Positions 35,101 through 43,155 of a stretch of DNA of 64,000 nucleotides are shown here, piece by piece. The DNA is taken from assembly GCA_964429235.1 (NCBI GenBank), contig CAYSAQ010000009.1, forward strand, positions 11,113-75,112, read 5' to 3'. Every line of letters starts with the position of its first letter. Position 1 is the first letter of the stretch. The position numbers and the translations under genes were made by a program. A model generated the notes under the pieces. It did not search any database. It was given only the letters and a program-made list of their open reading frames with translations, and had not been told where the DNA came from. The stretch comes from CAYSAQ01 sp964429235. Its GTDB lineage: Bacteria; Margulisbacteria; Riflemargulisbacteria; GWF2-35-9; DYQY01.

Positions 35101-38100
35101 GATAAGGCTATAGCCGAGGCTTTAAAAGATATGAAATTAACTAATGAAGATAAACAGATTGTAAAGGACGCTATTACTTCTTCATCTGATGCTAATTCAG
35201 TCAATATCCAACAGGCGGCAGTTAAGATAGCTGATAAAATAGATTCTTTTAAAGCAGCTAATTATAAGGCAGACGTAAATGATTGTGACAAGGTTATTGC
35301 ATTAATTAGTGCAATGCAAGAAGTTATGCAAAGTCTCGCGGTTGCTACAAAACAAGATGATATGAAAATGACTGATGTTAGTTTTGTTATTACTCAGTCA
35401 GCAGACCAAGCGGCAGCTAAAACTTCGCATATAACAGCAGAATTCACTCATAATAATGAAAAGTTTCAAATGGACTTCTCAGAAAAATCCGGATTGAAAG
35501 TTGAGAATATTACAGGTCAGCCATCTTCTGCTGTAAGTGCGTCTCCAGATAGAGTCCTTAATGTGGACATGAATTATAGTAAGGGTGAAGTTGCTACCAA
35601 AATAAATACGGATCATCATAGTTTCGCACAAAATACTAATGATGATAATGTTATAAATCTGCAAGGCGAAAAGGCTGATATGCAAGTTCAAGTAGAAGCT
35701 ACTACAAAGGATAATTCCCAAGCAACAGAAGCAGCAGCAGCTGCCACAGCAGGTGCAGTAGCAGCTGGAGGAGCAACATCTTTGGTAGATTCAGCAAAAG
35801 CAGATTCATCTAATAAAACACCAGAAGCACCTGTATCTGGGCTAAATCCGGAAGACATACAATCTAAAACAGAATTAACTCCGGAGGTGATGCTTTCTAC
35901 TATTGCACAGAAGCTTGAGGATTTTAACAATCAGAAAGCCAGATTGGTTACTTCTAATCCTGAGAAAGCCAAGCAAGAAGAAGCAAAAGTTGCTAATGAT
36001 GTAGTCCAGCTTTTGGAAAGCTTTAGTAAAACAATGCATATGAGTCCAGATATTTTACAACAAGTTAGCAAAACGGACATTAGCAGTAAGGAAAGTTTAG
36101 AAAAACTAGATTCTGTTGTGCAAAAATTAATTGACGCAAGCAGCAAGGATCCTAAGGTTAGTGATGATATTAAGAGTGAATTAGCTAATCTTCAGACTGC
36201 AATTACTGCAGTTAGTTCTAAGAGTGAGAAAAATAGCAATTTAGCCGCAATTTTCAATACTACAGATTCAGCTCAGGAAAAAGTAGAAATGTTGCGGGCA
36301 CCAGAGAAACAATTAACAACAATGGATATTGTGAGATATGTTGCAGACAACCCAGCAGTAATGTCTTTGCCAGTAAAAGGCGAAAAAAATAGAGAGGCAG
36401 TGTTTAGTCTAATATTGCAAGAAGATAGCATTGAGAAAAAAGATGTTGAACAGTTTAATGCTTTGTCTATGAAAGTAGTTGATAGTATTACTAATGTTGT
36501 TCCTGATGATAAAGTAGTAGAAGAAATTGCCTCAGCAATGGCGCAAGCTCCAGCAGATAAAACAGAGCAAACAGCAGCAAGAGCAATTGTAATGCTTGAA
36601 GACATGGTACAGAGTAATTTAATAAGTGCAGAGGCAGTCCAGTCTAATGTTACACAAATAGTACAGCAGATAACCAACCAGTCAGCAACTGAGCCAGTTC
36701 AACAGATGGCAAAAGTAATGCAGGCAGTAATGCAAGATCCTAGTATTGCTCCATCTGTTACGGAATTAGAAGAAGCCTTATCTCAGACCATTGTTCCTAA
36801 GATGATTGTGGAGCAGATGCCGGAAGTCCTTCAAGCAATGGATCAAAATATTCAGCCAACAGTGGCAGTTACAGCTCCGGCTCCTGTCATGTCAGCAATT
36901 ACTTCTTCGGAGAAAGTTATAACAGAGCAGCTTGCAAGCATGGAACTAACAAAAGAAGATACAACGGTGCAAAGTTCTGCAGCAGCAGCAACTTCCACAC
37001 AATCTGTGGCAAGTCCTAGCAATATAGTAATGGATAATATCCAAACACCATTGGTGAGCAAAGCAAAGACAACAGATGAAGTAGAACAAATAAAAGCAAA
37101 ACAAGATGCAATTATAGTAGTGCAACAATTAGCAGCAGCAAATGAAGCTATACAAGTGTTCCATAGTCCATTTGCAGATAAGAGTTCTAGCACGCCAGCA
37201 CAAGTGCAGCAACAGGAGGCCGAAGCAGTAGCAAAGGTAACAGCAGCATTAGAGAATATAAGCAAATATATATCACTTAGTCCTGAGCTAATTCAGCAAG
37301 TTAGCAAGAATGATTTAAGTAGTAAGAAAAGCATGGAAACATTAGCACAGGCAGTAGCTGAGCTAACCGAAAGTGTTACAAAAAAGAGTGTAGCAACAAA
37401 GACACCTATATCGCCAAAGGTACAAGAACTTTTAAGTGAGTTAAAGAATACAGTTGAAACAATAAGCTTAACAAAGACTAAAAATAGTCAGCTAGCTAAA
37501 GTATTTAATAGTAGTTCCCAAATACAAGATAAAATAGATAGTTTAATGGAGTTAAATAACCCATTGGCTGTTGTTAAATATGCGGTTGATAATCCTGTAG
37601 TTTTTGAAGATAGCATTATTGGGCAGAAGAATAGAGTTGCATTGATTAGCTCTATGTTTATGGAAGATGGTATTAAAGCTGTAGATATGGCGGAATTTCA
37701 AACTTTATTTATGAAAGCATTAAGTAATGTAAATGATTTGGTCAGTGCCGAACAGATTATTGAAGATGTAGTTGATGCAATGACTAGAGCACCGGGAAAT
37801 CTTGCTGATAGCCAAATAGTAAAAGGGTTAGTTTTGCTTGAGGAATTGGCAATCTCTGGGATGGTTAGCGAGCAAGAAATAAAAAATATTTTGCCTGAAT
37901 TAATGGACAGGATTGAAAATGCACCAGACCTTAGAAGTTCAAAAGAACAAGCGGTTATCATTAGTAGTACACTTAAATTCTTTGTAATACCTACAATAAA
38001 TGAAGTTAATGTGGACGAGACAATAGCTAGCTCAAAAGTGATTAAACAGTTGTTTGAAGAGTTCCCGGATAAGATAAGCCGAGATGATATTGCTATATCT

Positions 38101-39741
38101 TCTCAATCAGTTTCAAGTAATATTGTTACTTCTACATCAGGAGGTAGCTTAGTTTCAGAAAGAGCTATGTCAGGATTTAATAGGGAAGATGTGTTAGGTC
38201 TTGAGGGGCAGAATGCCATAAGGATTTTGCAGAATATAAATAGTAATTTAAATAAAGTTAGTGATGAGCAGGACCTTCATTCTTTATTAGAAAAAAACAT
38301 AAGTTCATTTTTAGCTATTGGAATAATTACAGCAGATAATTCATTTAGAACAGCACTAAAAGACTTTAAAGAAAATAAATTGGTTAGATTCGATAAGTTT
38401 TCAGAAGTTATGTCATTATTAGAAAAAAATATTTTAAATTCTAGTTTAGGCAAAGAACAGAAAAGTGCTTTGGCAGAATTGGCAGCTAATGCGGTAGAAA
38501 CAAGCAATTTCTTAAATATAACAAAAAACAAAGAACAAAAGGCGTATGAAATATTAAGTATGTCTAATAATGAAATGAGTTTTGAAGATAAACTGAAAGA
38601 GTTGTTGAAAATAAAGGATTCAGAAGTAATACTTTCGGTTTTTAACAATAATCCAAAATTAGTGCAAAAAAATAAAGATTTAATAATAAAATATTTAGCG
38701 AATAATCAATCAATAAAAGATGTAAACAGCTTTGCCATGTTGGCTAAGGAGTTGTTGCGTAAAATGAATCTTAATGATATTGAAAAGAAAGATTTTGTTA
38801 ATAATCTGCTGGCTTCAATAACTGTTTCAAAAACAGAAAATATATCAGCAGTAACACAGAAAACACTAATACTATTAGATGTCCTCATTTCTTTAGTTAA
38901 AGTGGATGATAGTTCTATTAAGCAAGTTGTGCCCACTTTGGTCGCAAAATTGCGAAAAGAATCTAAGCCAGACCAACAACGGACAGTATCTGCGGTGATA
39001 AAAAATTCTTCTAAATTAGAATTAAAGCAGGAAGCTAGTAATATTTTTCTGCAGAATTTCTCGGATATAGTAAGAGGAATTGGTAAAAGCAGGATTTCTG
39101 GTTTGGATGTTAACTTAATTCAAGAAAAAGTTCAGACAAATGTGCCCGCAAATATTAGTTCAACTGCAATTCCTGTTGAGGTATTAGCAAAAGATTATAC
39201 GGCAATAGCTGAAGTCTTTAAACGTATTAAAATGAATAATAGTTTGTTAAGTGATGAGAAGGTAATTGAATATCTTGAAGAATATATTATGGATTTCTTA
39301 AGTAGCAGTTCATGGAGCAAAGAGAGTATGGCTGATTTTTCTAAACATCTCAGTAATTTGTTGAACATGAAACCTAGTATTTTCTCCAATTTATTTGAAG
39401 CTATTAATAATGGGAAGTTAGGTCCTCAAGAGAGATTTGCATCAGTTTTAAAGATGTTATCTATTTATGAGAATAAACAAGTGGCGCAAGCACTTAATCA
39501 GAAAGCATTATCAACACTTGTAGATAGTTATGAGTTATCTGTACAGTATCTATTGATCTCGTTACCAACGCTTGGGGCAGCGGTGACAGATGCTCTTGGA
39601 TATATGTCAGATAATACACTAAAAGAGTTAAGGAAGAGGGTTCAATCAGAGTTAGATAAATCAGGCGCAGTTCTAAAAAGAGGTTATGAGCTGATTTTAA
39701 AGGGTATCGATCAAGTAGAAATGGCAAGAAAGGGAAGCTAA
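29170..39741 (+). CDS. Giant 3523-residue repeat protein with a transglutaminase-like domain
   Basis: No homologue recognised. Order of parts: an acidic N-terminus (1-430); a transglutaminase-like cysteine domain (about 440-560) with Cys490 in GDCEDL, His525 in GHVVVGY and Asp541 in LELDLT; then repeats of roughly 200 residues, each with a helical motif ending in (L/M)F(G/x) (Phe706, 872, 1102, 1304, 1518) followed 58-68 residues later by a hydrophobic stretch (938-990, 1170-1204, 1368-1420, 1576-1600); a Ser/Thr/Pro/Ala linker (about 1781-1858); an Ala-rich patch near 2190; and long helical repeats at about 2232-3523. No signal peptide. GAGGGG precedes the ATG and TATAAT lies at 29134-29139. 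The next two genes overlap by 1 bp. A large surface, secreted or membrane-inserting protein is likely; its role is unknown. Confidence 0.9.
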   Translation: MEIQQNFEVNNEQGIGIDGLAGAGVVEQNYISDDDIEIVSSLKDDQLSISSASSDNSSVRADIKSVKKILLSQIEQEEGNSYILNDDIMALLEAGAIEIDQAINEFLQAQVGLGQEVNTLIDEFNNALEDLIKDHVSQMQQEEDVVSVLAKIVDAIAEFGVVDDSLSEEVAKIEDQILFSIESSNPVVEEEVDLSDVFTAEVPLFEDFDEVAFEEIISSVELEVLEVEENINEEDVDSYISQRASVIENAEQYVAENTNAEIIDAIEPETDQPDIPEEPKGVGSQVIEAAVSFIVDQMQEQEVLKADSTEEEVAQAIYDYIIDNKLVSLVEDNDGLASSLKEQGISIADMEEADIVAVLYNAIVPEYISRRDDFAVDASQFVIKDGVPVVNESLESASDVNAFEQLVAVAFDGSENVDISSFIDSTNPAVLKLANQLKSQNVITDDMTEDEIAVAIYNYVLDNYEYISDDESGLAWQTANSTIDNGYGDCEDLTILYVNLCLAAGISEEKMLIYVEAGTEDSSGHVVVGYTSSSGQQLELDLTKDISLQSTQDLNVINPNKYMMSFSQNVVQSYSFSGETIIFEDPGYVDSMYTAADSSAVPGFNDAATTISAVFNNSYATYMGHVQNLINYQENYIYDIPLDMSGVAEAPAAFMAGNYMDFQGVNFDAMVEQFLAIKIQIYIMMACIILFNEIMSVKTMLINFLFDYQYEVENVLSSQRVSNSLSSAVGQLDQLISNALADVQAHNQDAYEYNQAEIARIAKEEASKVDSKKADAYENMLVSAGNLELTIQYNGVNDSMLTACEVAIKRLSEVTNDWENDHIWQKVLDGRSVDSNLQISAEFDTMVMSEQSKYALDTATMDVSSLVLKVLFGIDSRDGDRANIASISAAFRSAEKAWITRYSNFLKVEKQLGEQIKLAQKQYEDAKRVWDSVKDGPGFFGSILGIIVMVIVVVVAVVITAATTGAGAALAVGLIGLAIGAGLYTNAMLQYQKDILETMEYNLENDISLNYDLLTLDWTEPMYGGRREVGEILSLDNSAVNMGNQLDNLVSNAWGLVTNMSNTGQIDDLNAQLMGIQCMLLAMLAIVDAMADARGAVMQVLFNVQTKVDMMQVLQTWVNGTFANINSAFDYNSSMLFSQAQEHNRKLQVEMQLKDIKEQISMVNSAITRNIVSTVVSVAAIATVAVGGWWLIIAVVGALIQIWNTLQQMEEAADYYQFAKDLYEEYKDQFSVGPSFFVPEWLYDGMDDDDSNMGVLFTGLNRAMSGALNASNDNITNFLSQMFAILAISTSMQEARSIIISLLFGVSTGSQSKFVLSGFQAFGSYAMTMDSLRSQRAQLSMQVEKILTDALLNIQKAKDSMNTANKHGWISIGLSVISIVCSALQTIEKIAEFIQVLQAIVTILQALNSIMQSLAKVGDAEAHLERMQDTYEKMFGFNMEQLQAGGTNSALTSSAFELVNNHASGMIKPSAGGRVTYDPSVAAAARNAIKNWQRMWTAQIAIAQSVAEAKQSVMSMMFRTPSTVENFQLTAAVVQFQSQAMQIALSLAVALAKMQVSAWNAITAQQENIAAMEAANIVTFAFAALQMVGGVLQLGDAIKVDTGEFKVDATGAEVLDANGAKTPITEGLSTSMFSLDTVAGTFISTLLTGYEGGGISAGQNASETDVKAAAFKSVLTSVVAKLLRSIIQELLTEYMEKQAREDFRSSAEGKADKAFGKAANVENNKSWSNKVVSNAKVAETSSYNRQLSSRSKQMYDAMLQSAMSSLIDVMESAMVNIDAISSTSSSSPDAVDASPETAQPATTVNPATTVVSTTGGESVVVGDAPAMQAPAVQAPAVETPKDTNATTTPKADAMDFSKPLNRLRLSLIVSLVKSQVSEAISMRAKIAQQISSASTGTSQGANFVSAISGGMNANPTQHLQSAINQTIELVSNSYTNTKIADFLEDKFDFLKPTVDATADKPKQTQAQTSSEATAEFNDKAIAEALKDMKLTNEDKQIVKDAITSSSDANSVNIQQAAVKIADKIDSFKAANYKADVNDCDKVIALISAMQEVMQSLAVATKQDDMKMTDVSFVITQSADQAAAKTSHITAEFTHNNEKFQMDFSEKSGLKVENITGQPSSAVSASPDRVLNVDMNYSKGEVATKINTDHHSFAQNTNDDNVINLQGEKADMQVQVEATTKDNSQATEAAAAATAGAVAAGGATSLVDSAKADSSNKTPEAPVSGLNPEDIQSKTELTPEVMLSTIAQKLEDFNNQKARLVTSNPEKAKQEEAKVANDVVQLLESFSKTMHMSPDILQQVSKTDISSKESLEKLDSVVQKLIDASSKDPKVSDDIKSELANLQTAITAVSSKSEKNSNLAAIFNTTDSAQEKVEMLRAPEKQLTTMDIVRYVADNPAVMSLPVKGEKNREAVFSLILQEDSIEKKDVEQFNALSMKVVDSITNVVPDDKVVEEIASAMAQAPADKTEQTAARAIVMLEDMVQSNLISAEAVQSNVTQIVQQITNQSATEPVQQMAKVMQAVMQDPSIAPSVTELEEALSQTIVPKMIVEQMPEVLQAMDQNIQPTVAVTAPAPVMSAITSSEKVITEQLASMELTKEDTTVQSSAAAATSTQSVASPSNIVMDNIQTPLVSKAKTTDEVEQIKAKQDAIIVVQQLAAANEAIQVFHSPFADKSSSTPAQVQQQEAEAVAKVTAALENISKYISLSPELIQQVSKNDLSSKKSMETLAQAVAELTESVTKKSVATKTPISPKVQELLSELKNTVETISLTKTKNSQLAKVFNSSSQIQDKIDSLMELNNPLAVVKYAVDNPVVFEDSIIGQKNRVALISSMFMEDGIKAVDMAEFQTLFMKALSNVNDLVSAEQIIEDVVDAMTRAPGNLADSQIVKGLVLLEELAISGMVSEQEIKNILPELMDRIENAPDLRSSKEQAVIISSTLKFFVIPTINEVNVDETIASSKVIKQLFEEFPDKISRDDIAISSQSVSSNIVTSTSGGSLVSERAMSGFNREDVLGLEGQNAIRILQNINSNLNKVSDEQDLHSLLEKNISSFLAIGIITADNSFRTALKDFKENKLVRFDKFSEVMSLLEKNILNSSLGKEQKSALAELAANAVETSNFLNITKNKEQKAYEILSMSNNEMSFEDKLKELLKIKDSEVILSVFNNNPKLVQKNKDLIIKYLANNQSIKDVNSFAMLAKELLRKMNLNDIEKKDFVNNLLASITVSKTENISAVTQKTLILLDVLISLVKVDDSSIKQVVPTLVAKLRKESKPDQQRTVSAVIKNSSKLELKQEASNIFLQNFSDIVRGIGKSRISGLDVNLIQEKVQTNVPANISSTAIPVEVLAKDYTAIAEVFKRIKMNNSLLSDEKVIEYLEEYIMDFLSSSSWSKESMADFSKHLSNLLNMKPSIFSNLFEAINNGKLGPQERFASVLKMLSIYENKQVAQALNQKALSTLVDSYELSVQYLLISLPTLGAAVTDALGYMSDNTLKELRKRVQSELDKSGAVLKRGYELILKGIDQVEMARKGS

Positions 39742-41306
39742 TGGATAAAGAAGCATATCTAAAAAAGAGGTTTGATAAAGCTCTCATGTTGGCAGATGAG
39801 TTTGGATATATAATAGAGCATACTTTAGGAGTAACGATTAAAGGTGATTATGTTCCAAAGGGTTTAGATTTCAGAAAAGAAAGAGAAGTATCCTTTCAGA
39901 GTCAGAAATTATATAAGTTAATGAAGGATTTTTTAGATTATTCTTTAGAAACTGATGATAGCGGAGAAGTTTCAGAAGAATTATTGAATAAATATTTAGA
40001 AGACATGGATTCCTTTTCGTTTCATCCTAAGCTTGATGGTAATATTTTTGAGTTTTCCATGCAAGATCATGTATATAAGATTGAGGTTGTGCTAGGTGCC
40101 ATTATTAGTATGACTTTAATAATTAATGATGAATTGATTCAGACTAGAATGATTGAAGAATGCAATGACTTTTCAGCAATTATGAGAATTTTGGATACAA
40201 TGAAAGAAGTATATAAGTATAATCCAGAGTTAGAAGATGATAAATTTCAGCTGTATTATAATAATATTTTGCAGATAATAAATACGGCATGTCCTGAGTG
40301 GACAGAGATAGAGAAGAAAGTTTTTGTGCCTTATAGTATGCAAAATGATCTGTATTTTAGTCCATATAATATCGATAGTTTTATGGAAGATTTTTATTTA
40401 GAAGTAGAGTTAGCCAAGTCAACTATCCCAAATATTGAAAATGTTGAAGAACGAAAGATGTTAGAAATTTTAGTAGATATGCTTTTTAAGTTTAAAGCAG
40501 GTGATCCTGTTGATATGTTTAATAAAGACATACTTAGTTTTAATCCTAGGTCAGCCTCAATGATGAAAAACTTTCAGTCTGTTTTTTTTCAAGAAATAAT
40601 AAAGAAATTAACAAAAAAACATACTGTTCTGAATAGGATAAAAGAGTTAAAGAAAGAGTTGGCATCTTTTTCAGATGTTAAGCCTGTAGAAGAATATATC
40701 TCTGAGGCAGAAGAAGAGTATGGACTATTGGCTGTAAAGAAAGTATTAGACTCAAAGGATAAGGATGAGTTTTTGAAACGAGCTGTTTTGATGACGCCAA
40801 TTGATAGTGTTGGAATAGTAGAATATATTGCAGGCCAAAATGATAAGTATATAATGGATAGGGCGTTTATTTTTATTGAATGTATGACCCGTTATATTAT
40901 TCCATTACAAACAGAGCATATAGAAAAAATTAGTTCTATTATTTCGGCAGATCCAATAGCACTTTTAAGGCAGGTTGCGCCTGAGCAGGCGGAGGATGTT
41001 TTTGGAGATACTCTTAGTTCCCCAGTAGAAGTGGATATAAACTTAAAAGATAAATTGATTGAAGCAATGGATTTACAAGAAAAATTAGGAGAAAAGTTTA
41101 AAGAAGAAGAAGAATTTTTTGTTAAGCAAACTGCGAAAGAGATAATTGGCGAGATGAATGATTTAGAGGATGCAGGGGATGTGGAGTGGAGTGCTCCTGA
41201 ATCGGGAGTCATACCTAATTATCACTTGCAAGCATTTAATAAGGCAATAGATAAGGTATTGTCCAGTGACTTGATTGTAAAGATGGCAGCGGAAATAGGT
41301 AAATAA
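39741..41306 (+). CDS. Helical protein coupled to the giant gene, unknown function
   Basis: 521 residues, acidic, mostly alpha-helical, no membrane segment or signal peptide and no family I recognise. Rich in Glu, Lys, Asp, Ile and Phe; a long acidic helix at about 440-480 (KLGEKFKEEEEFFVKQTAKE). Its ATG shares one base with the stop of the giant gene (TAATG), which implies a fixed ratio of synthesis. It could be a cytoplasmic chaperone or an assembly factor for the giant protein; inference from position only. Confidence 0.85.
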   Translation: MDKEAYLKKRFDKALMLADEFGYIIEHTLGVTIKGDYVPKGLDFRKEREVSFQSQKLYKLMKDFLDYSLETDDSGEVSEELLNKYLEDMDSFSFHPKLDGNIFEFSMQDHVYKIEVVLGAIISMTLIINDELIQTRMIEECNDFSAIMRILDTMKEVYKYNPELEDDKFQLYYNNILQIINTACPEWTEIEKKVFVPYSMQNDLYFSPYNIDSFMEDFYLEVELAKSTIPNIENVEERKMLEILVDMLFKFKAGDPVDMFNKDILSFNPRSASMMKNFQSVFFQEIIKKLTKKHTVLNRIKELKKELASFSDVKPVEEYISEAEEEYGLLAVKKVLDSKDKDEFLKRAVLMTPIDSVGIVEYIAGQNDKYIMDRAFIFIECMTRYIIPLQTEHIEKISSIISADPIALLRQVAPEQAEDVFGDTLSSPVEVDINLKDKLIEAMDLQEKLGEKFKEEEEFFVKQTAKEIIGEMNDLEDAGDVEWSAPESGVIPNYHLQAFNKAIDKVLSSDLIVKMAAEIGK

Positions 41307-42385
41307 TGGAAATAGAAAAAGTTTTAAGTAATTTAAGTGAAAAGAAGAATTTCAGTTTAGCTATAGATTTTGTGCTAAAAAAAATTAAACGCGGATTACG
41401 TGTTTACGCTGTTAAAGATATTCAGTATTTAGGACGAATAGTTTCATTGATAAATAAGTTTAATAACATCAAGCACAATGATTATTCCTTAATGGAAGAT
41501 TTTAATAATCAGATAATAGTTGCATTTAAGGATATTATTGAAGGGGATAGTGCAGATGGTTTTGTAAATGTTTTGTTCTTTTATCCAGCAGAAGTTTTAA
41601 CTGGCATTCTTAATTATTTCCCCAAGAGTAATGTTCTTAAAAGTCTATCTCATTTTAAGGAAATTTCGAAAAATATGAAGTTGGTGGCTGAAAATTCTTT
41701 GGAGATAAACAATAGTGAGAATAAAACCAATAAGAAACTAATTGTTGAAATAGATAAGTATGATTTAGACAAGAAGAAACAGCTTGCTGATAAGTTAGAT
41801 AAAGAGATAACTGCTGTTCAGTTTAGCCGTGTTGAGCAAATAAGGGATGAGCTCTTAGAAAAAAGAAAAGAGCTTGAGCAAAGAATTGAAGAAATAACAA
41901 AGAAGATGGGCCCATTTATAAGTACTGAATATTCAAGAGAAGAGATAAAAGAATGGTTATCAGAACTGGATGATGAAGGATTGTTCCCTATGCAGGGAAT
42001 GGATGTAGAGAAAGCAGCTGACTTTGTAGAAAAACACCGATTAGAGTCAATATCTATCAAAGATACTGTAGTTGAAGATCAGGCAGTAATATTAGATGAG
42101 GCAAAAGATAAAGTATTTGTTGATTTGGATAAAGTAGAGAATCGCATACAATCAGTAGTTGAGGGTTCTCTCCCTGACGATCAGCCAGAAATCACACATA
42201 TTATTGATGATTCTATAGAGAAAGAGCCAGAAGTCATTATGAACGGCTTAGATATTGCTAAAGAAGAGGCTGTAACTGAAAAAGCTAAAGATATAGAATC
42301 AGAAATCTTAGATTCAGAACACTATGATTCAAAAGATGTAGTTTCGGATTTAAAAGATAAGCATAAAAAAGGAACTGCTATTTAA
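41306..42385 (+). CDS. Coiled-coil protein, third gene of the giant-gene operon
   Basis: 359 residues, acidic, no membrane segment. A probable coiled coil runs from about 140 to 200 (LDKKKQLADKLDKEITAVQ through ELEQRIEEITKKMG), and the last 130 residues are acidic and low in order. Start codon overlaps the upstream stop by 1 bp (TAATG). No family recognised. A repeat begins directly after the stop codon. Confidence 0.83.
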   Translation: MEIEKVLSNLSEKKNFSLAIDFVLKKIKRGLRVYAVKDIQYLGRIVSLINKFNNIKHNDYSLMEDFNNQIIVAFKDIIEGDSADGFVNVLFFYPAEVLTGILNYFPKSNVLKSLSHFKEISKNMKLVAENSLEINNSENKTNKKLIVEIDKYDLDKKKQLADKLDKEITAVQFSRVEQIRDELLEKRKELEQRIEEITKKMGPFISTEYSREEIKEWLSELDDEGLFPMQGMDVEKAADFVEKHRLESISIKDTVVEDQAVILDEAKDKVFVDLDKVENRIQSVVEGSLPDDQPEITHIIDDSIEKEPEVIMNGLDIAKEEAVTEKAKDIESEILDSEHYDSKDVVSDLKDKHKKGTAI

Positions 42386-42439
42386 CCCACTATCTTTGTA
42401 TTATTCCCTCTCTTGGGAGAGGGTTAGGGAGAGGGTTGG
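42386..42439. repeat. Palindromic repeat between convergent genes
   Basis: CCCTCTCTTGGGAGAGGG hairpin at 42406-42423, followed by a second GGGAGAGGG. It starts right at the stop of the giant-gene operon and forms the last codons of the small minus-strand gene beside it. Confidence 0.6.
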
Positions 42440-42573
42440 TCCTCGTCACTATCTATTGCAAGAAAGAAAGGCCTTTTTGCTTTAACATCTTGCCTGATTG
42501 CTCCAATAAAAAGATACATTAATACTATTAAAATCAGCAATAAAGGTAGTTTAATTATCATATGTTCAAACAT
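42424..42573 (-). CDS. 49-residue membrane peptide downstream of leuD
   Basis: ATG at 42573 with AGGAG about 10 nt upstream, 12 bp after the leuD stop. The product has one hydrophobic segment (KLPLLLILIVLMYLFIGAI) and a basic then acidic tail. The last four or five codons lie in a palindromic repeat, so the C-terminus may have been altered by it. No known family. The good ribosome site and clear membrane segment make it a credible gene. Confidence 0.55.
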   Translation of the reverse strand: MFEHMIIKLPLLLILIVLMYLFIGAIRQDVKAKRPFFLAIDSDEDQPSP

Positions 42574-42585
42574 TAATATTTTCTC

Positions 42586-43140
42586 CTAGCTTATGTTATT
42601 TGCTTTAGCATATTTAAAGATATCACCAGATTCAAGAATTGGCAAAATTCCACCAAGTTCCTTTAGTGAAAATTCTTTACCAGTAGTAATATTCTTTATA
42701 GTGTTTTCAGTAATGTTAAGCTCTGCTTCATCACCTGTTTTAAAAACTTTAGTTAACGTAGATGTTGTTTCATAAGGTATTACATATCCACCATTTACAG
42801 AGTTTCTGTAGAAGATTCTAGCAAATGAGTTTGCCACTACTACTTCAGCTCCAGCTTCGTTAAGTGCTAAAGGTGCATGTTCCCTAGAAGACCCACAACC
42901 GAAATTGTCTCCACCAATAACTATTTTGTATTCAGATGAAAATCCTGCAGTTACAAAAGGCTTGTCTCCAGTAGGAAGACCTTGTTGTCCTTCTGGAACT
43001 CCACAAAGTGCGAATTTGCCAAAGTATTTTCTTTCTTCTTCTAAGGAAGGGTTGTAGCTTAGAAATTTTGCAGGAATTATCTGGTCTGTATCAATATTGT
43101 TTCCTAGTACATAAACTTTTCCAGTTATTTTTTCTTTCAT
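42586..43140 (-). CDS. leuD: 3-isopropylmalate dehydratase small subunit
   Basis: Swivel domain of isopropylmalate isomerase (leucine biosynthesis). 184 residues with GNNIDTDQIIPAKFL near the N-terminus and NFGCGSSREHAPLAL, the classic signatures. leuC lies 15 bp upstream. This is the short form found with the archaeal/bacterial class II LeuC, which may also act in related hydro-lyase reactions. Confidence 0.94.
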   Translation of the reverse strand: MKEKITGKVYVLGNNIDTDQIIPAKFLSYNPSLEEERKYFGKFALCGVPEGQQGLPTGDKPFVTAGFSSEYKIVIGGDNFGCGSSREHAPLALNEAGAEVVVANSFARIFYRNSVNGGYVIPYETTSTLTKVFKTGDEAELNITENTIKNITTGKEFSLKELGGILPILESGDIFKYAKANNIS

Positions 43141-43155
43141 TGTGATTGTCCTTCC

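Noticed and set aside
34446..35204. 252-codon open frame antisense to the giant gene, and several others there
   Set aside because: The giant gene is rich in Ala, Ser, Thr, Gln and Lys codons, which leave long antisense frames open. The antisense products are low-complexity with no ribosome site.
29170..39741. Giant protein as a type III secretion translocator
   Set aside because: The hydrophobic hairpins and helices are similar in layout, but no sequence match and no secretion-system genes are seen in the window.
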